A stretch of DNA of 7,186 nucleotides. It comes from an uncultured Gemmatimonadota bacterium. GTDB lineage: Bacteria; Gemmatimonadota; Gemmatimonadetes; Gemmatimonadales; Gemmatimonadaceae. Under the pieces are notes generated by a model. The model worked only from the letters and a program-made list of their open reading frames with translations. It ran no database searches and was not told the origin of the DNA. The stretch's first letter is position 1; every line of letters begins with the position of its first letter. Below are positions 5,961 to 7,186 of this stretch, piece by piece. Position numbers and translations under genes: made by a program. The stretch spans positions 1-7,186 of the forward strand of contig CAMLEQ010000197.1 in NCBI GenBank assembly GCA_946479015.1, read 5' to 3'.

Positions 5961-5966
5961 CGGTCA

Positions 5967-5970
5967 CCCT
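5967..5970 (-). promoter_or_regulatory. Probable ribosome binding site of wzc
   Basis: AGGG on the minus strand (5970-5967) ends six bases before the ATG at 5960. It is a modest Shine-Dalgarno match, but it is the only purine-rich site near the start, and no in-frame ATG follows for 48 codons. Confidence 0.45.
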
Positions 5971-6007
5971 GGTCTCTGGACTCGACGCGCGAACCCGAAC
6001 GAGAGCT

Positions 6008-6039
6008 CCTCCCGCGCCGGGCGCGCCCGGCGCGGGAGG
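6008..6039. repeat. Perfect 32-bp palindrome between the dehydratase and wzc genes
   Basis: CCTCCCGCGCCGGGCG (6008-6023) is followed immediately by its exact reverse complement (6024-6039). As RNA it would form a very stable hairpin with a GCGC-type centre. Read leftward it starts 13 bases after the dehydratase stop (6055-6053) and ends 47 bases before the wzc start. It has no T tract. It may be an intercistronic attenuator or processing site, or a REP-like element; a partial copy lies inside wzc at 5899-5923. Confidence 0.65.
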
Positions 6040-6052
6040 GACCCTCCGGATT

Positions 6053-7186
6053 CTACGATAGTGTCACACCGTCCGATTCGCGCCGTTTTCTCCCCGGAAG
6101 CGCTGGCGGCGCGTACGCCGCCGCCTCCGGCCGCGGAGCGCTCAGCGCCGCTCCCTTCAACGGCGCCACGCACTCCGGCACCAGCTCGCGCAGGCATCGC
6201 AGCACGCGCGCGCGTTCGCCGCGCTCCATCGCCGAGAGCAGCCGCCCCACGGCGTCGCGCACCGCCTCGCCGTCGATCTCATCCGTCTGCACGATGCTGA
6301 TCTTCTCCACGCCGCTCGGCACCGCGTGCTCGGCCGCGCTCATCAGCTCCTCGTGCAGCTTCTCCCCGGGGCGCAGCCCGGTGAACTCGATCTGCACGTC
6401 GCGGTACGGCTCCAACCCGGAGAGGCGCACCAGATTCTCCGCCAGGTCGAGCACCCGCACCTGCTCCCCCATGTTCAGCAGCACGATCCGCCGCGCCGCC
6501 TCCGGGAGCGATGCGGCCTGGAGCACCAGTTGCGCCGCCTCGCGGATGGTCATGAAGTAGCGGCGCACGTCCGGGTGCGTCACCGTGATCGGACCGCCGG
6601 CAGCGAGCTGCCGCCGGAAGAGCGGCACCACGCTCCCGTCGCTCCCGAGCACGTTCCCGAAGCGCACCGCCCGGAACTCCGTGCGCGCCCCGCGCAGCCC
6701 CGGAAAGCCGAGGACGATGCGCTCCGCCACGCGCTTCGTGGCCCCCATCACGCTCGACGGCCGCACCGCCTTGTCGGTGGAGATGAGCACGAAGCGGCGC
6801 GCGCCGCTGCGCACGGCACACTCGGCCACGTGCAGCGTGCCCAGCACGTTGTTCCGCACCGCCTCCTCGGGATGCGTCTCCATCATCGGCACGTGCTTGT
6901 ACGCCGCGGCGTGGAACACGTGCGCCGGACGGTGCTCCTCGAACACGCGCGTCATCCGCGCGTGGTCGGTGATGTCGGCCACCACGGGAACGATGTCGAG
7001 CTCGGGGTGCGCGCCGCGCAGCTCGAGGTGCACGAAGTAGAGCGGGCTCTCCGCCTGGTCCACCAGCACCAGCTTGGCCGGCTCCACGCGCGCGATCTGG
7101 CGCGCCAGCTCGGAGCCCACCGAGCCCGCCCCGCCGGTGATGAGCACCACCGTGCCTCCCAGGTCGCGCGCCACCGCGTCGGCATC
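6053..7186 (-). CDS. CapD/WbpM/PglF-type nucleotide-sugar dehydratase or epimerase, catalytic half (5' end outside window)
   Basis: 377 residues are visible. Family members convert UDP-GlcNAc-type sugars to 4-keto-6-deoxy intermediates, or epimerise them, at the start of capsule, LPS or glycan precursor pathways. Numbered from the right edge: the NAD(P)-binding Rossmann motif TGGAGSVGSE (17-26), the family signature AAYKHVPMMETHPEEA (about 94-109), STDK (136-139) with the Asp/Lys pair typical of these dehydratases, MGATK (147-151) where Met stands at the usual SDR Tyr position as in the WbpM group, RFGNVLGSDGSV (175-186), RRYFMT (208-213) and GLRPGEKLHEEL (270-281). A GTG at 7174 could serve as a start, but the frame stays open to the edge with residues (DADAVARDLGG) that match the linker before the Rossmann fold in long family members. 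The gene therefore almost certainly continues, probably with an N-terminal membrane and CoA-binding-like half. The C-terminal tail (about 345-377) is low-complexity. The exact sugar substrate cannot be told. Confidence 0.92.
   Translation of the reverse strand, partial: DADAVARDLGGTVVLITGGAGSVGSELARQIARVEPAKLVLVDQAESPLYFVHLELRGAHPELDIVPVVADITDHARMTRVFEEHRPAHVFHAAAYKHVPMMETHPEEAVRNNVLGTLHVAECAVRSGARRFVLISTDKAVRPSSVMGATKRVAERIVLGFPGLRGARTEFRAVRFGNVLGSDGSVVPLFRRQLAAGGPITVTHPDVRRYFMTIREAAQLVLQAASLPEAARRIVLLNMGEQVRVLDLAENLVRLSGLEPYRDVQIEFTGLRPGEKLHEELMSAAEHAVPSGVEKISIVQTDEIDGEAVRDAVGRLLSAMERGERARVLRCLRELVPECVAPLKGAALSAPRPEAAAYAPPALPGRKRRESDGVTLS

Noticed and set aside
3879..6560. 893-codon open frame on the plus strand across wzc and the dehydratase gene
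   Set aside because: It is antisense to two clear genes and its product is a His/Arg/Pro-rich string without motifs. Long antisense frames are expected in DNA this GC-rich.
7172..7174. GTG as the true start of the dehydratase gene
   Set aside because: The frame stays open to the window edge with linker-like residues typical of long CapD/WbpM proteins, so the start is most likely outside the window.

Overview
The window is very GC-rich. Its genes have G or C at nearly every third codon position, and there are C- and G-rich heptad repeats between genes. Together with signal-peptide proteins built from low-complexity linkers and a Wzc-type kinase, this points to a high-GC Gram-negative-type soil or sediment bacterium. 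Gemmatimonadota would fit well, but that placement is an inference from style and composition; no marker gene is present.

Layout, left to right. (1) Positions 1-189 (+): the last 62 codons of an unrecognised protein with a helical, charged C-terminus. (2) Positions 190-345: an intergenic region with a short tandem repeat, a terminator-like hairpin, and a C-rich heptad array that abuts the next start codon and gives the minus strand five G-runs. (3) Positions 346-2466 (+): an exported modular protein of 706 aa with a trypsin/HtrA-like domain whose catalytic serine position is threonine. (4) Positions 2467-2654: a convergent intergenic region with two strong hairpins, one per gene, and G-rich heptads arranged as inverted repeats around them. 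(5) Positions 2655-2951 (-): a small KGG-repeat stress protein (con-10/GsiB/YciG type) with a good ribosome binding site and a candidate ECF-type promoter. (6) Positions 2952-3437: a gene-free stretch holding that promoter and an 8-bp inverted repeat. (7) Positions 3438-5960 (-): a Wzc-type polysaccharide co-polymerase and tyrosine autokinase of 840 aa. (8) Positions 5961-6052: a spacer with a perfect 32-bp palindrome. (9) Positions 6053-7186 (-, continues off the right edge): the catalytic half of a CapD/WbpM/PglF-type nucleotide-sugar dehydratase or epimerase.

The two right-hand genes are transcribed leftward and look like the end of a surface-polysaccharide locus whose other members lie beyond the right edge. 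The dehydratase would make a UDP-linked deoxy-sugar precursor, and the Wzc-like protein would control polymer length and export through tyrosine phosphorylation. The KGG gene is downstream on the same strand but probably has its own promoter. The protease-like gene is in a separate rightward unit. I found no RNA genes, transposases, CRISPR arrays or phage genes. The most unusual items are the Ser-to-Thr substitution in the protease-like protein, the G-quadruplex-capable heptads in place of a Shine-Dalgarno, and the palindrome family around the wzc start.
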